In this document: positions 34,017 to 43,569 of the stretch, piece after piece
Layout of the letters: the number at the start of each line of letters is the position of its first letter
How positions within the stretch are numbered: the first letter of the stretch is position 1
Source of the DNA: Rhodospirillales bacterium
GTDB lineage: Bacteria; Pseudomonadota; Alphaproteobacteria; Micavibrionales; UBA1664
DNA length: 64,000 nucleotides
Direction of reading: 5' to 3'
Assembly (NCBI GenBank): GCA_023898805.1
Contig: CP060260.1
Span: 1,116,001-1,180,000 of the forward strand
Translations under genes and position numbers: made by a program
The notes under the pieces: model-generated
Databases searched by the model: none
What the model was told of the DNA's origin: nothing
The model's input: the letters and a program-made list of their open reading frames with translations, nothing else

Positions 34017-34390
34017 GGGTAGGCTCCTTTATGTTAAAAAGTGAGCGTCCCAACGCTGTTGGCTTGAGAAGGACTTTGACCCGGTCTCGCTGCGTGATTG
34101 CGAATAAGAACGGGTCTATCTCAAGCCGGTTCACGCACAGCGTTATGTATCCACGTTTAGAAAGAACTTGCCAAAAGCGCAACTAAATCCGACTAAAAAA
34201 GCAACTAAACAAGAAGATTAATTTTTTCTTATAACAATATGAAAATAGTTATCGGATTTTGTGGCGGCGATTTTTTGCAATCTGCTATAACTATGCTCGA
34301 AAATGAATTCTTACTTATTCCGTAAAATAATAAGGGGGCCTCGGCCCCCTTATTTTATAAAATCTTCACGATTTCTTTGTAATTACCGAA
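34017..34390. other. 374-bp spacer between the coiled-coil operon and the glycan operon
   Basis: An AT-rich region (roughly 34160-34330) holds the promoter of the coiled-coil operon. Three closely spaced ACTAAA units (in GCAACTAAATCCGACTAAAAAAGC and GCAACTAAAC, about 34177-34208) form a small direct-repeat cluster that could be an operator. A strong hairpin at 34329-34354 ends the convergently oriented side of the spacer. No gene is supported. Confidence 0.5.
34323..34358 (-). terminator. Rho-independent terminator of the glycan operon
   Basis: AATAAGGGGGCC (34329-34340) and GGCCCCCTTATT (34343-34354) form a perfect 12-bp stem, followed on the minus strand by TTACG. It lies 36 bp beyond the ArnT/PMT-like gene. 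Confidence 0.85.
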
Positions 34391-35980
34391 TCACTCCGCT
34401 TTTGGCATAGTCAGCAGCACCAGATCCTCGTTATTCCGGTAGGTCTGGGTGAACAATACCCGAAAATCGCCCGGCATTTGTCCATGGTCGTAGCGCGCGA
34501 CCACCACGCCGTCCGGATGCGCCTTCAGCCAGGATTCGACGTCCTCCCGTCCGATCGAATCGAAAGGTGCCCGCATCCGGAACAAAAACCCATATTCGCC
34601 ATCATATTTCGGCGCAACGGCCATGGGCCGGGTCATGAAATCCTGCGCCGCCGATGCGATCGGGCGCATGTCGTATCGCGGCAGGAATCGCGCGCCGGTC
34701 TGCAAATGCATGAATATCGCAAGGCTGAACGCGGCCAGAACGATCGTCACCGGTGCGCGCCCGCTTGCATGGGCTGGATCGCGGCCAAGCCACCAGATCA
34801 GCCCTGCCGCCAGCATGACCGGCCCCAACCCGAAAATTTCCGCCCCCCTGTCCAGCCGCACGCCCATCAGCGGCAAGTGCAGCGCCTCGGCCCCCATGAC
34901 GCCCAGCGTCGGCACAAGCATCAGCAAAATCGGCCAGACCGCCGACCGCGGGCGCGGCCACGCGCCGCCTTCATCCGCGCGCGCCAGCGCGGCGCCGGCC
35001 AGAATTGCGACGCCGGGCATCAGCGGCAGCATGTAATGGAACTGCTTGCTGGAAATCGCGGAAAAGAACACGAAGGCGGGCACGACCCAGCAGGCGATGA
35101 AGCGGATCGGCGCGCGCGCATCTGGCGCGCGCATGAAACGCCGCGCCGCCGCCCACATCGTCGGCCACGCCAGCAATGGCGCCAACAGCGCCAGCACGAC
35201 GGGTATATAGAACCAGAACGGCCGCCGATGCGCGAAGGCGTTGACCATGCGCCCCGCCGATTGCGTGACGAAGATTTTTTCGGCATAGGCGCCCCCGCCG
35301 CTCAACGCCGCGGGTACGGCCCAGGCAAGCCCGATCGCGGTGCCCATCAAAACCCCGCCCAGCACGCAGCCATACCACCGTGCCCATTTTTGCGGCGGGG
35401 CCCAAAACGGCGCAAGCAAGGCGGCAGGCAGGATATACACCAGAGCGACCGGCCCCTTTGCCAGTGCCGCGCCGCCCAGGATCGCGCCCCACGCGAACCA
35501 CAGTTTCGTCCGTCCTTCCGTCGCGATGCGCCACAGCGTCAGCATCGCCGCCACGACCCATACCGCCATCATCACGTCGAACATGATGGTGCTGGCATAA
35601 ATCAGCAGCATCGGCATCATGCCCAGCGCCAGCGCGGCGTAAACGGCGGCGCGCGAATCGAACAGTCGGCGGGCCAGCCGCGCGCTTATGAACGCCAGCG
35701 CCGCGCCCAGCGCAAGCGGCACCAGGCGCGCCTGCCACAACCCGACGCCGAACACGGACCATGCGATGCGCACCAGCCAGAACAGCATCGGCGGCTTGTG
35801 CGAATACGGCGCGAAATTCAGGGTCGGCAGCACCCAGTCGTGCCGTACCAGCATTTCCCATGCCACAGTCAAATAACGAGTTTCGTCGACCGGCATCAAC
35901 GGCCGCGTGAACGCGATCGCGGCGAACAGCGCGACCCATCCGGCGGCAAGGACCGTGACGGTCTTTGTCTGGGCGGTCAT
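34391..35980 (-). CDS. ArnT/PMT-family membrane glycosyltransferase (GT83-like)
   Basis: A 529-residue protein with about 10-12 transmembrane helices. After TM1 the first periplasmic loop carries LMPVDETRY (28-36) with the acidic pair D32-E33, and HKPPMLFWL (61-69), both hallmarks of polyprenol-phosphate-sugar transferases such as ArnT. A soluble C-terminal part of about 100 residues follows. It would move a sugar from a lipid carrier onto lipid A or another envelope acceptor; which sugar is unknown. An upstream frame to 36262 is rejected: the ATG at 35980 overlaps the stop of the LABN gene by 4 bp (ATGA), so the two are translationally coupled. It is the last gene of a GT2-LABN-GT83 operon. 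Confidence 0.85.
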   Translation of the reverse strand: MTAQTKTVTVLAAGWVALFAAIAFTRPLMPVDETRYLTVAWEMLVRHDWVLPTLNFAPYSHKPPMLFWLVRIAWSVFGVGLWQARLVPLALGAALAFISARLARRLFDSRAAVYAALALGMMPMLLIYASTIMFDVMMAVWVVAAMLTLWRIATEGRTKLWFAWGAILGGAALAKGPVALVYILPAALLAPFWAPPQKWARWYGCVLGGVLMGTAIGLAWAVPAALSGGGAYAEKIFVTQSAGRMVNAFAHRRPFWFYIPVVLALLAPLLAWPTMWAAARRFMRAPDARAPIRFIACWVVPAFVFFSAISSKQFHYMLPLMPGVAILAGAALARADEGGAWPRPRSAVWPILLMLVPTLGVMGAEALHLPLMGVRLDRGAEIFGLGPVMLAAGLIWWLGRDPAHASGRAPVTIVLAAFSLAIFMHLQTGARFLPRYDMRPIASAAQDFMTRPMAVAPKYDGEYGFLFRMRAPFDSIGREDVESWLKAHPDGVVVARYDHGQMPGDFRVLFTQTYRNNEDLVLLTMPKAE

Positions 35981-36327
35981 TCCGGCTCGATGTCCGTGGG
36001 GCTGGCGGCCCGTGTTTGCTTGTGCCTGTGCACCAGCATGATGTTGCGGATATAGACAAACAGCCCAACGCCCTGACCCAGCATGAACACCGGGTCGTGG
36101 CGGTGAACGGCATAGACGAACAGGATCAGCCCGCCGCCCAGCGAAAAATACCAGAACACTTCCGGCACCACGCTGCGTCCCGATTTTTCCGAAACGATCC
36201 ACTGCACGACGAAGCGCATGAAAAACAACGCCTGCCCCAGAAAGCCGATGACCAGCCACCACTCCATCGCGCCGAACGAACCGCTGAACAGGCTGTCCGA
36301 CATATGCTGTGCGCCCGCGCCGTTCAT
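35977..36327 (-). CDS. Lipid-A-biosynthesis N-terminal (LABN) domain membrane protein
   Basis: A 116-residue protein with three to four transmembrane helices. It matches the LABN family: WWLVIGFLGQALFFMRFVVQWIVSEKSGRSVVPEVFWYFSLGG (here 23-65) and an arginine before IMLVHRHK. LABN proteins often accompany a GT2 dolichol-phosphate-mannose-like transferase and an ArnT-like transferase, exactly as here, and are thought to act in sugar-lipid handling such as flipping. Starts may be M1 or M9 (MSDSLFSG). It begins one base past the GT2 gene and ends inside the ArnT-like gene. Confidence 0.85.
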   Translation of the reverse strand: MNGAGAQHMSDSLFSGSFGAMEWWLVIGFLGQALFFMRFVVQWIVSEKSGRSVVPEVFWYFSLGGGLILFVYAVHRHDPVFMLGQGVGLFVYIRNIMLVHRHKQTRAASPTDIEPE

Positions 36328-36328
36328 C

Positions 36329-37054
36329 TTATTGACCTTCCGTCAGGGTCAGTTTGGCGGGTCGCGCCCGAGCCTGCAGCCAGCGCACGCCGAACAGATC
36401 GACGATGCCAACGAACAGCCGGTTCATCACCCCATATTTTGAAACGCCGCGCGTGCGCGGGCGGTGCCTGACCGGCGAAAGGGCGACGTTCACGCCCTCG
36501 CGGATCATCAGCGCGGCCAGAAACCGGTGCATATGGTTGAAATAGGGCAAGGACAGGTAATCCTCCCGCCGGAACATCTTAAGCGCGCAGCCCGTGTCCC
36601 TTACCCCGTCTTTAAGCAGCGCCGAACGGACATTGTTGGCGATGCGTGACGACAGGATGCGGACCAGATTGTCCTCGCGTTTCTGGCGCTGACCCGCGAC
36701 CATGACGCGTGTGCCGGCCTGGCTTGCCGTCATGAAGGTCGCGAACATGCCGACGATCCCCTCGGGATCGTTCTGCCCATCGCCGTCCAGTGTCACGCAG
36801 ACCGGCTGTGTCGCGGCAAGCACGCCCGACCATGTGGCGCAGGATTGGCCCGCGCGCGGCGACTGGGTGATCACGCGCAGCATCGGATACTGGGCCTTGA
36901 GGCGCAGAAGCTCGGCCAGCGTGCCGTCCGTGCTGCCGTCGTTGACATACACGATCTCGGCCAGCGGCACCCGGCCTTTCAGGGCCGCGATCTCGGCGAT
37001 CAGTGGGGCGATGTTTTCCGCCTCGTTATATACGGGTACGACCACGCTTAACAT
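36329..37054 (-). CDS. GT2 glycosyltransferase, dolichol-phosphate-mannose-synthase-like
   Basis: A 241-residue transferase with the GT-A fold: MLSVVVPVYNEAENIAPLIAE opens the nucleotide-sugar site, VYVNDGSTDGT follows, and VTLDGDGQNDPEGI carries the DxD metal motif. The absence of a C-terminal membrane domain matches short DPM1-type enzymes that charge a polyprenol phosphate. With the LABN and ArnT-like proteins it would build, flip and transfer one sugar onto an envelope target. A frame to 37090 exists but the family start is the ATG at 37054. It heads the operon. Confidence 0.88.
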   Translation of the reverse strand: MLSVVVPVYNEAENIAPLIAEIAALKGRVPLAEIVYVNDGSTDGTLAELLRLKAQYPMLRVITQSPRAGQSCATWSGVLAATQPVCVTLDGDGQNDPEGIVGMFATFMTASQAGTRVMVAGQRQKREDNLVRILSSRIANNVRSALLKDGVRDTGCALKMFRREDYLSLPYFNHMHRFLAALMIREGVNVALSPVRHRPRTRGVSKYGVMNRLFVGIVDLFGVRWLQARARPAKLTLTEGQ

Positions 37055-37108
37055 GGCGTGAAACCTATCCGAACCGCCTCCGCGCGGCAAGGGGCCGGAT
37101 AATGGGGG

Positions 37109-37738
37109 TCAGCCCGCCTTTTGCGCCGCGAAAAGCGAACCCTGCGGCGCGGCGCATTCCATGACCAGATCCGGGGAATCGGCCCTCGCGTCATTGACCG
37201 CCCGCGAAACAGGGTGGAAACGCAATGCCGGCAAGGGCGGTAAAGCACCCTCCGCCAGCCAGGCGCGCGCCGCCCCCGGTGTCGCGATCACCGGCATGCG
37301 CGGATGAATCGCGGCCAGCGTCGGAATAGCCGCCTGCGTCAACACGGCAAAACGCACCGAATGGTCCGGGTCGCGTGTCCACAGCCCGCAAAGCCCCATC
37401 AGCGGGACATCGGGCGAATTCACGTAAAATGGCTGCCCATCGGCATCCCATTCATAAAATCCGGACGCAGGCGCGATACAGCGTCGCCCGGCCCGCCAGC
37501 TTGCAGCGAACATCGGCTTGTCTGCCGCGCTTTCGCAACGGATATTGATTACCGGCGACAGGCCAGCCGCAACCGGCCAGCCCCAGATACCCGTCCCCGC
37601 GCGCTCGCGCGCGATCAAAACCCGCGCGCTCTCAGGTGCGGCGTTGTAGGAGGGCGGAAAATCCGCAAGCGCCGTACTCGTGCCGAAGGTGGCGCAGATT
37701 TCGGCCAATGTCTGGCGTATCGCATAGCGCCCGCACAT
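37109..37738 (-). CDS. SRAP-domain (YedK/HMCES-like) abasic-site crosslinking protein
   Basis: A 209-residue protein that would protect abasic sites in single-stranded DNA by covalent attachment. After Met removal the catalytic cysteine is residue 2 (MCGRYAIRQTL). Other marks are the asparagine in PSYNAAP, GFYEW with its glutamate, and the histidine in IHPRMPVI. All known catalytic positions are present. The cysteine must be N-terminal after Met cleavage, so the ATG at 37738 is required and the longer frame to 37750 is not functional. It lies 54 bp upstream of the GT2 gene and is divergent from gdhB. Confidence 0.92.
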   Translation of the reverse strand: MCGRYAIRQTLAEICATFGTSTALADFPPSYNAAPESARVLIARERAGTGIWGWPVAAGLSPVINIRCESAADKPMFAASWRAGRRCIAPASGFYEWDADGQPFYVNSPDVPLMGLCGLWTRDPDHSVRFAVLTQAAIPTLAAIHPRMPVIATPGAARAWLAEGALPPLPALRFHPVSRAVNDARADSPDLVMECAAPQGSLFAAQKAG

Positions 37739-37899
37739 CAGACGACCCACACGCTTGTATTTTGCATAGCTGCCATTGCTGCGATGTCCCTTGTAGCCTA
37801 TTCTCGTTGCCGCTATGGATTGGCCCGCATTCGATGCTGCGCGTCAATGCCCGGCCCAAGGATTATTCAACGATTATCAAAAAACGCTCGCTGCCACCC

Positions 37900-40800
37900 A
37901 TGTCCCGTCAATCCGTTCTCAAATCTCTTCCGAAATCCCGTGGCGATCTGTTCTCGTCTTTTGCAAAGACCTATGTCGACGCCCTGCAGGACGAGGATTT
38001 CACCGACCATCCGGACGCCGCGCTGGCCAGCATGGTGGAGGGGGTTTGGTCTATCGGCCGCCGCCGCGCCGAAAACGAAACCCTGACCGCAACCGCAGTG
38101 GTGGCGGGCCGTCACAAGGGCTGGCTGCACGAACGTACGCGTCTGTACGTTGTTAGCCCCGATCGCGCTTTCATCATCGATTCCGTCACGGCTGAACTCA
38201 ACCGTCGCAATCTGGTTATCCGTACTTTGCTGCACCCGGTGCTTTCGTTTGTACGCGACAACAAGGGTGTGATCACGGCCGCGGGCCCGCGCGACGGCAA
38301 GGATGGCACGAACGAATCTTGGTTGGTGATCGAGGTTCAGGGTGCGATGTCGGCCGATGCGCGCCGCCAGCTCGAACAGGACATCCAGCGCGTGATGGGC
38401 GATGTGATGCTTGCCACCCGCGACTGGCAGGGAATGCGCGCCGAGTTGTGTGATGCCATCACTACCTTGCGTAAATACAAAGGCCCGCTCAATCGTAAGG
38501 ATCCGGGTACCCTCGATGAATATGTCGCTTTTCTCGAGTACCTGCATGACAACAACTTCACCCTGCTGGGATTTCGCGAATACAAATTTCAGCAAAAAGG
38601 CGATCAAATCGTTTCCGCCATCGTGCCCGGCCGCTCGCTCGCGCTGCTTTCCGATGAACGTGCGCCGGTCTATATCAACAAATCCTCGATTCCCCTGCCG
38701 CAGGATCTTCAACAACTGCGCGCGAACGCGCCGCTGGTTTCGGTTTACAAGGTCAATCGCCGTTCCACCGTTCACCGCCCGGTGCCGCTTGACGCGATTA
38801 CCGTCAAGATGCTCGACGACAAGGGTCGGATCGTGGGTGAAAAACTGTTCGTGGGCCTGTTCACTTCGGTCACCTATTCTCGTTCCATTGCCGACCTGCC
38901 GCTGATCCGCCGCAAACTGCGTCAGGTTTTCGACGACGTACATTTCGCGACCGACAGTCACGATTTTCGTGCGCTTTCGCATATTCTTGAAAAATATCCC
39001 CGCGACGAACTTTTCCAGATGCCGGTCGAACAAATCCGCGAACATGCGATCGGTATCCTGCGTCTTCAGGATCGGCCGCGCGTCGCGCTTTATACACGTG
39101 TCGACGATTTTCGCCGCTATGTATCCTGCCTTGTCTATGTCCCGCGCGACCGGTATGAAACCAACCTGCGCGTGGCGATCCAGACGATTCTGGAGCAGGA
39201 ACTGGAAGGCGTGTGCGAGAATTTTTATACCACGCTCGACGACTCGCCGCTTGCGCGCGTGATGTACATCATCGCGACCGACCAGCAATCGCGCCGGAAA
39301 TACGATTTCGACGCGATCGAACACAAGCTGGTCGATGCCTCACGGACATGGACCGAGCGTCTGCGCCATACCTTGATGGAAAGAATTCCCGACGAACATC
39401 GCGCGATTGAACTGGCGATAGGGTACGACACCGCATTTCCGCTCTCCTACCGCGACCATTACCCGCCGGCCACTGCGGTCGCCGATATCGACAAGATCGA
39501 GGAGGCCTACGCCCATCACCGCATCGCGCTGGACCTGCACGCGGTACAATCGGGCGAACCGGGGCATATGCGCTTGAAGCTTTACCACCCGGGCCGCGCG
39601 GCCGTGCTTTCCGACGTATTGCCGATTCTGGAGAATATGGGCTTCCGGGTCGAAGCGGAGTACCCCTTTGAACTGCGTCCGTACGAAGGCGTACACGCGA
39701 TTTGGATGCACGAATTTTACCTTAGTCTGCATTGCGCGAACCTGTCCGCCGTCGATCTGGAATCGATGCGCGCGACGGCCGAGGATGCGTTGATGGCCGT
39801 TTGGTACGGCCAGGCCGAATCCGATCCGCTCAACGCGCTGGTGCTTTCGGCGGGGCTGGACTGGCGCGACGTCGTCATCCTGCGCGCCTATACCAAATAC
39901 ATGCAGCAGGCCCGCGTGTCATACACCCCGGCCTATATCATGAAGGCGCTGGTCGACCATCCGATGCTTTCGGCGGCGCTGGTCGGGCTGTTCCATGCGC
40001 GCAACGACCCTGCGTTGCCAGCCTCGCGCCGCAAGGTCGCGGATTGGGAAAAGGCCATATCCGACGGTCTGGAATCGGTTGCCCTGCTCGATCAGGACCG
40101 CATCGTGCGTTATATCAAGACGCTGGTTGATGCGACTTTGCGCACCAATTTCTACCAGCGCGATTCCGAAGGCGGACACAAACCCTGCCTGTCCATGAAA
40201 CTCGACAGCAGCGTCGTCGCCTATCTGCCAGAACCGCGCCCGTGGCGTGAAATCTGGGTCTATTCCCCGCGCATGGAAGGCATCCACCTGCGCGGCGGGC
40301 GCATTGCGCGCGGCGGCATACGCTGGTCCGACCGGGCCGAAGATTTCCGCACCGAGATTCTGGGCCTGATGCAGGCGCAGATGGTCAAGAACGCGGTGAT
40401 CGTGCCTGAAGGCGCCAAGGGCGGCTTCATCCTCAAACGCCTGCCCGAAGGCAGTCCGCGCGAAGTCGTGATGAACGAAGGTATCGAATGTTACCGCCTT
40501 TTGGTGCGCGGGATGCTGGATGTCACCGACAACCTGACGGGCGATCAGGTCATCCCGCCCGTCGATACGGTTCGCCACGACGGGGACGACCCCTATCTGG
40601 TTGTCGCCGCCGACAAGGGCACGGCCACGTTTTCCGACATCGCCAATGCGCTTTCGGGTGAATACGGCTTCTGGCTGGGCGACGCCTTCGCCTCCGGCGG
40701 TTCGGCGGGCTACGACCACAAGGAAATCGGCATCACCGCGCGCGGCGCGTGGGAATGCATCAAGCGCCATTTCCGCGAACTTGGTACCGACATTCAGGAA

Positions 40801-42714
40801 GAACCGTTCGACGTCGTCGGCGTCGGCGACATGGCGGGCGACGTCTTCGGCAACGGCATGCTGCTGTCCAAGAAAATCCGACTGGTCGGCGCCTTTAACC
40901 ACCAGCATATTTTCTGCGATCCGAACCCGGATCCCGACCGGACGTGGAAGGAGCGGGAACGCCTGTTCCATGGGATCAAGGCCTGGGGCGATTACGATCA
41001 GAAGCTTCTTTCCAAAGGCGGGCGCATCTTCTCGCGTTCCGAAAAATCGCTGACCCTGACCAAGGAAATCCGTGAACGTTTCGGCATATCGGCTGAAAAA
41101 CTCAGCCCGCCCGAACTGATCCACGCCATGCTGCGCGCCAAATGCGACCTGCTTTATTTCGGCGGAATTGGCACTTACATCAAGGCGGCTGGACAAACCA
41201 ACATCGACGTCGGCGACCGTGCCAACGATACCCTGCGCGTCGATGGGGCGGAAATCAACGCCCGTGTGGTGGGCGAGGGCGCGAATCTGGCCGTCACCCG
41301 CAAGGCCCGCGTCGAAATGGGGCTGAAAGGCATCAAGCTCAACGCCGATTTCATCGACAATTCGGGCGGTGTTGATTGCTCGGACCACGAGGTCAACATC
41401 AAGATTCTGCTTCAGGATCTGACATCCGGCGCAAAGCCCGTGATGACGATGAAACAGCGCAACACGCTGCTCGAAGCCATGACTGGCGAGGTCGCGGCGC
41501 TGGTCCTGCGCGACAACTATCACCAGTCGCAGGCCATTTCGATGGCCGAACTGGATGCGCCGGAGCAACTGTCGACCCATGCCCGTTTCATCGACGTGCT
41601 TGAACAAAAACACAAGGTCAAACGCTCGGTCGAAAATCTTCCCGCCGCAACCGAAATCGAAAACCGTGCCGCCGCGCACAAGGGCCTGACCCGCTCCGAA
41701 CTCGCGACGGTGATCTGCCTTGCCAAGATCCGTGTGACCAAGGATCTGCTGGCGACCGCGCTGCCTGACGATCCGCTGGCCGAAGACTGGCTGATGCATT
41801 ATTTCCCCGATCCCATTCGTGCGAAATATGTCCCGGCCATTCGCCGCCACCGCCTGCGTCGCGAAATCATCGCGGCCCAGATGACCGCGTCGATCGTCAA
41901 CCGCCTTGGTCCCACCTTCATGATGACGGTGATGGACAAGACCGGCGCCGAGATCGAGGACATCGCCCGCGCCGCGTTTTTGGTGCGCGAATCCCTGAAA
42001 CTGCGGCCTTTGTGGTATGCGATCGAGGCGCTGGACGGTCTGGCGCCCGCGCGTTCGCAGCTCAAGGCGATGAAGCAGATCGCGAAACTGGTGGAATCTC
42101 TGACCTTGTGGTTCCTGCGCTTTGATGTCGCTGCTTTGCGAAGCGGCACGCTGGCGGATTCCTCGCGCAAGCTTGGCGCGTGTATCGATACGATCGTAGA
42201 CGCGCTGGCGGGGGCGCTGCCGCCCAAGCGCCGCCGCCGGATCGAGGATCAGGTTCTGGCATGGCAGGAGGCCGGCCTGCCCGCCGAACTCGCGCGCATG
42301 ATGGCGCATCTGGGGCCGTTGCGCTCCAGCCTCGACGTCTGCCGCATCGCCGGTTGCGACAAAAAACAGATACCGACCGCCGCGACGGTGTTTTACCATC
42401 TGGGCGAGGATCTGCATTTCGATTGGCTGCGCGAACAGGGAAGGGCGCTTTCCGGCGCCTCCTTCTGGCAGGCCGAGGCGATCGACGGTGTTCTGGGCCA
42501 GCTTTACGCGACCCAGGCCGCGATATCCCGCCGCGTGCTGGCCGAAACCGACGCGAAAAAAGATCCGCTTTCCCGGTTGCGCGCATGGAAGGAAAAGAAT
42601 GTCGAGGCGCTCCACGGCTTCGACGCCATTCTGGCCGATATGCGTCGCCTTTCACAGCTCGATCTTGCCATGCTCACGCTGGCCGAACAGCGCCTGCGCC
42701 AGATCGCGGGATAA
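37900..42714 (+). CDS. gdhB: NAD-specific glutamate dehydrogenase, large (about 180 kDa) type
   Basis: A 1604-residue enzyme that deaminates glutamate to 2-oxoglutarate and ammonia with NAD+, normal length for this family (about 1600). The N-terminal half has ACT-like regulatory regions (about 1-600). The catalytic domain contains GGRIARGGIRWSDRAEDFRTE and EGAKGGFILKR (about 800-850), with the lysine of GAKGG as substrate/catalytic residue. The dinucleotide region includes VVGVGDMAGDVFGNGMLLS. A helical C-terminal region follows. The frame is open to 37636, inside the divergent SRAP gene, so ATG 37900 is preferred; 37834 is an alternative. No clear ribosome-binding site precedes 37900. Confidence 0.95.
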   Translation: MSRQSVLKSLPKSRGDLFSSFAKTYVDALQDEDFTDHPDAALASMVEGVWSIGRRRAENETLTATAVVAGRHKGWLHERTRLYVVSPDRAFIIDSVTAELNRRNLVIRTLLHPVLSFVRDNKGVITAAGPRDGKDGTNESWLVIEVQGAMSADARRQLEQDIQRVMGDVMLATRDWQGMRAELCDAITTLRKYKGPLNRKDPGTLDEYVAFLEYLHDNNFTLLGFREYKFQQKGDQIVSAIVPGRSLALLSDERAPVYINKSSIPLPQDLQQLRANAPLVSVYKVNRRSTVHRPVPLDAITVKMLDDKGRIVGEKLFVGLFTSVTYSRSIADLPLIRRKLRQVFDDVHFATDSHDFRALSHILEKYPRDELFQMPVEQIREHAIGILRLQDRPRVALYTRVDDFRRYVSCLVYVPRDRYETNLRVAIQTILEQELEGVCENFYTTLDDSPLARVMYIIATDQQSRRKYDFDAIEHKLVDASRTWTERLRHTLMERIPDEHRAIELAIGYDTAFPLSYRDHYPPATAVADIDKIEEAYAHHRIALDLHAVQSGEPGHMRLKLYHPGRAAVLSDVLPILENMGFRVEAEYPFELRPYEGVHAIWMHEFYLSLHCANLSAVDLESMRATAEDALMAVWYGQAESDPLNALVLSAGLDWRDVVILRAYTKYMQQARVSYTPAYIMKALVDHPMLSAALVGLFHARNDPALPASRRKVADWEKAISDGLESVALLDQDRIVRYIKTLVDATLRTNFYQRDSEGGHKPCLSMKLDSSVVAYLPEPRPWREIWVYSPRMEGIHLRGGRIARGGIRWSDRAEDFRTEILGLMQAQMVKNAVIVPEGAKGGFILKRLPEGSPREVVMNEGIECYRLLVRGMLDVTDNLTGDQVIPPVDTVRHDGDDPYLVVAADKGTATFSDIANALSGEYGFWLGDAFASGGSAGYDHKEIGITARGAWECIKRHFRELGTDIQEEPFDVVGVGDMAGDVFGNGMLLSKKIRLVGAFNHQHIFCDPNPDPDRTWKERERLFHGIKAWGDYDQKLLSKGGRIFSRSEKSLTLTKEIRERFGISAEKLSPPELIHAMLRAKCDLLYFGGIGTYIKAAGQTNIDVGDRANDTLRVDGAEINARVVGEGANLAVTRKARVEMGLKGIKLNADFIDNSGGVDCSDHEVNIKILLQDLTSGAKPVMTMKQRNTLLEAMTGEVAALVLRDNYHQSQAISMAELDAPEQLSTHARFIDVLEQKHKVKRSVENLPAATEIENRAAAHKGLTRSELATVICLAKIRVTKDLLATALPDDPLAEDWLMHYFPDPIRAKYVPAIRRHRLRREIIAAQMTASIVNRLGPTFMMTVMDKTGAEIEDIARAAFLVRESLKLRPLWYAIEALDGLAPARSQLKAMKQIAKLVESLTLWFLRFDVAALRSGTLADSSRKLGACIDTIVDALAGALPPKRRRRIEDQVLAWQEAGLPAELARMMAHLGPLRSSLDVCRIAGCDKKQIPTAATVFYHLGEDLHFDWLREQGRALSGASFWQAEAIDGVLGQLYATQAAISRRVLAETDAKKDPLSRLRAWKEKNVEALHGFDAILADMRRLSQLDLAMLTLAEQRLRQIAG

Positions 42715-42747
42715 ACCGGCGTAAGGTCGATTTGGATTAAGCGCTTC

Positions 42748-43494
42748 TTATTGCATCGTAAAACTAGTGGAGCCACCGCGCTTTTGAGGAGCATACCCTT
42801 CGTCGAAGAGCTTCGGCGCGTGGTATACACGTGCGGTCGCCATGGGGCCGTGGTTTTCAAGAAACCAGTTCATTAAAAACAGCCGCGTTCCCGGAAATGG
42901 CAGCACTTTAATCATTTGCATCGGGTCGCGCTCCAGTGCCTGGGCTGCGATAAAATTGACCTGCAGCATGCCTGGATCGCGCCGTGGTACGCCATAGGCC
43001 AAGCGTACGACCCGATTGAGCATGTGCGCGTAAAGATTTGTACGCCGTCCAGTCCGCTCGGTGGAAAGAAATTCATTTTCCATGCTCTTGAGTCTTGTAT
43101 TGGCGTCGTCTACTTCCGTGTCGGGTACTTCCGCGATATCGTCCGTATTGAAAATAAAGCGCTGCACCCCCGTCATCCAGCCACTCTGCTCGCGCGTTAC
43201 GGCCCCCAGCACGCTGAGCATTTCCTGCTCTAGTGTCGACGCATCAATCCGCGTACCTCCGGCCTCTATGATTTCCGCCATCTGGTCAAAGAGTTTGCCG
43301 TGGCTGGCAAAGATATCGCTCAGCTTCAGCGGTCTGTCCACGTCCGGTGCGGGGGTGAAATACACGATGTCCAGAGTCACAGCTTTGTTTTCTTGTGCAT
43401 TGGCACCCTTCAGGTTGAAGGCGCTGGTTGCGGCACTTTGCGCACCTGTGCCTATCATGGCGCGTGGCCCGCCGATTTTGCGTATCGGATTCAT
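42748..43494 (-). CDS. Protein of unknown function, 248 residues
   Basis: I do not recognise this protein. It is soluble, with no signal peptide or membrane helix. It starts MNPIRKIGGPRAMIGTGAQSAATSAFNLKG. It continues with YFTPAPDVDRPLKLSDIF and a helical middle (LEQEMLSVLGAVTREQSGW), then SMENEFLSTERTGRRTNLYAHMLNRVVRLAYG. It ends in a glycine/serine-rich tail. Codon use and base composition look lower in GC than in gdhB and ubiA on either side, which could mean a different origin. It is convergent with gdhB (33 bp) and 75 bp from ubiA on the same strand. A structural or secreted-effector role is possible but unsupported. Confidence 0.6.
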   Translation of the reverse strand: MNPIRKIGGPRAMIGTGAQSAATSAFNLKGANAQENKAVTLDIVYFTPAPDVDRPLKLSDIFASHGKLFDQMAEIIEAGGTRIDASTLEQEMLSVLGAVTREQSGWMTGVQRFIFNTDDIAEVPDTEVDDANTRLKSMENEFLSTERTGRRTNLYAHMLNRVVRLAYGVPRRDPGMLQVNFIAAQALERDPMQMIKVLPFPGTRLFLMNWFLENHGPMATARVYHAPKLFDEGYAPQKRGGSTSFTMQ

Positions 43495-43569
43495 TTCCGG
43501 TGAGACTCCCTGTTGCTTGTTATTGTTTTATTGTTAAGTCTCAAGCAAGCCAAAAAAGAGCTTTTTCTG

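Noticed and set aside
28672..34390. Integrated element at tRNA-Ala
   Set aside because: The unknown operon adjoins a tRNA, a common integration site. However, no integrase, no duplicated tRNA end and no clear boundary repeats were seen.
39919..42615. An 898-codon open frame antisense to gdhB
   Set aside because: Same cause: it is a shadow of the glutamate dehydrogenase coding sequence with no domain or ribosome-binding site.
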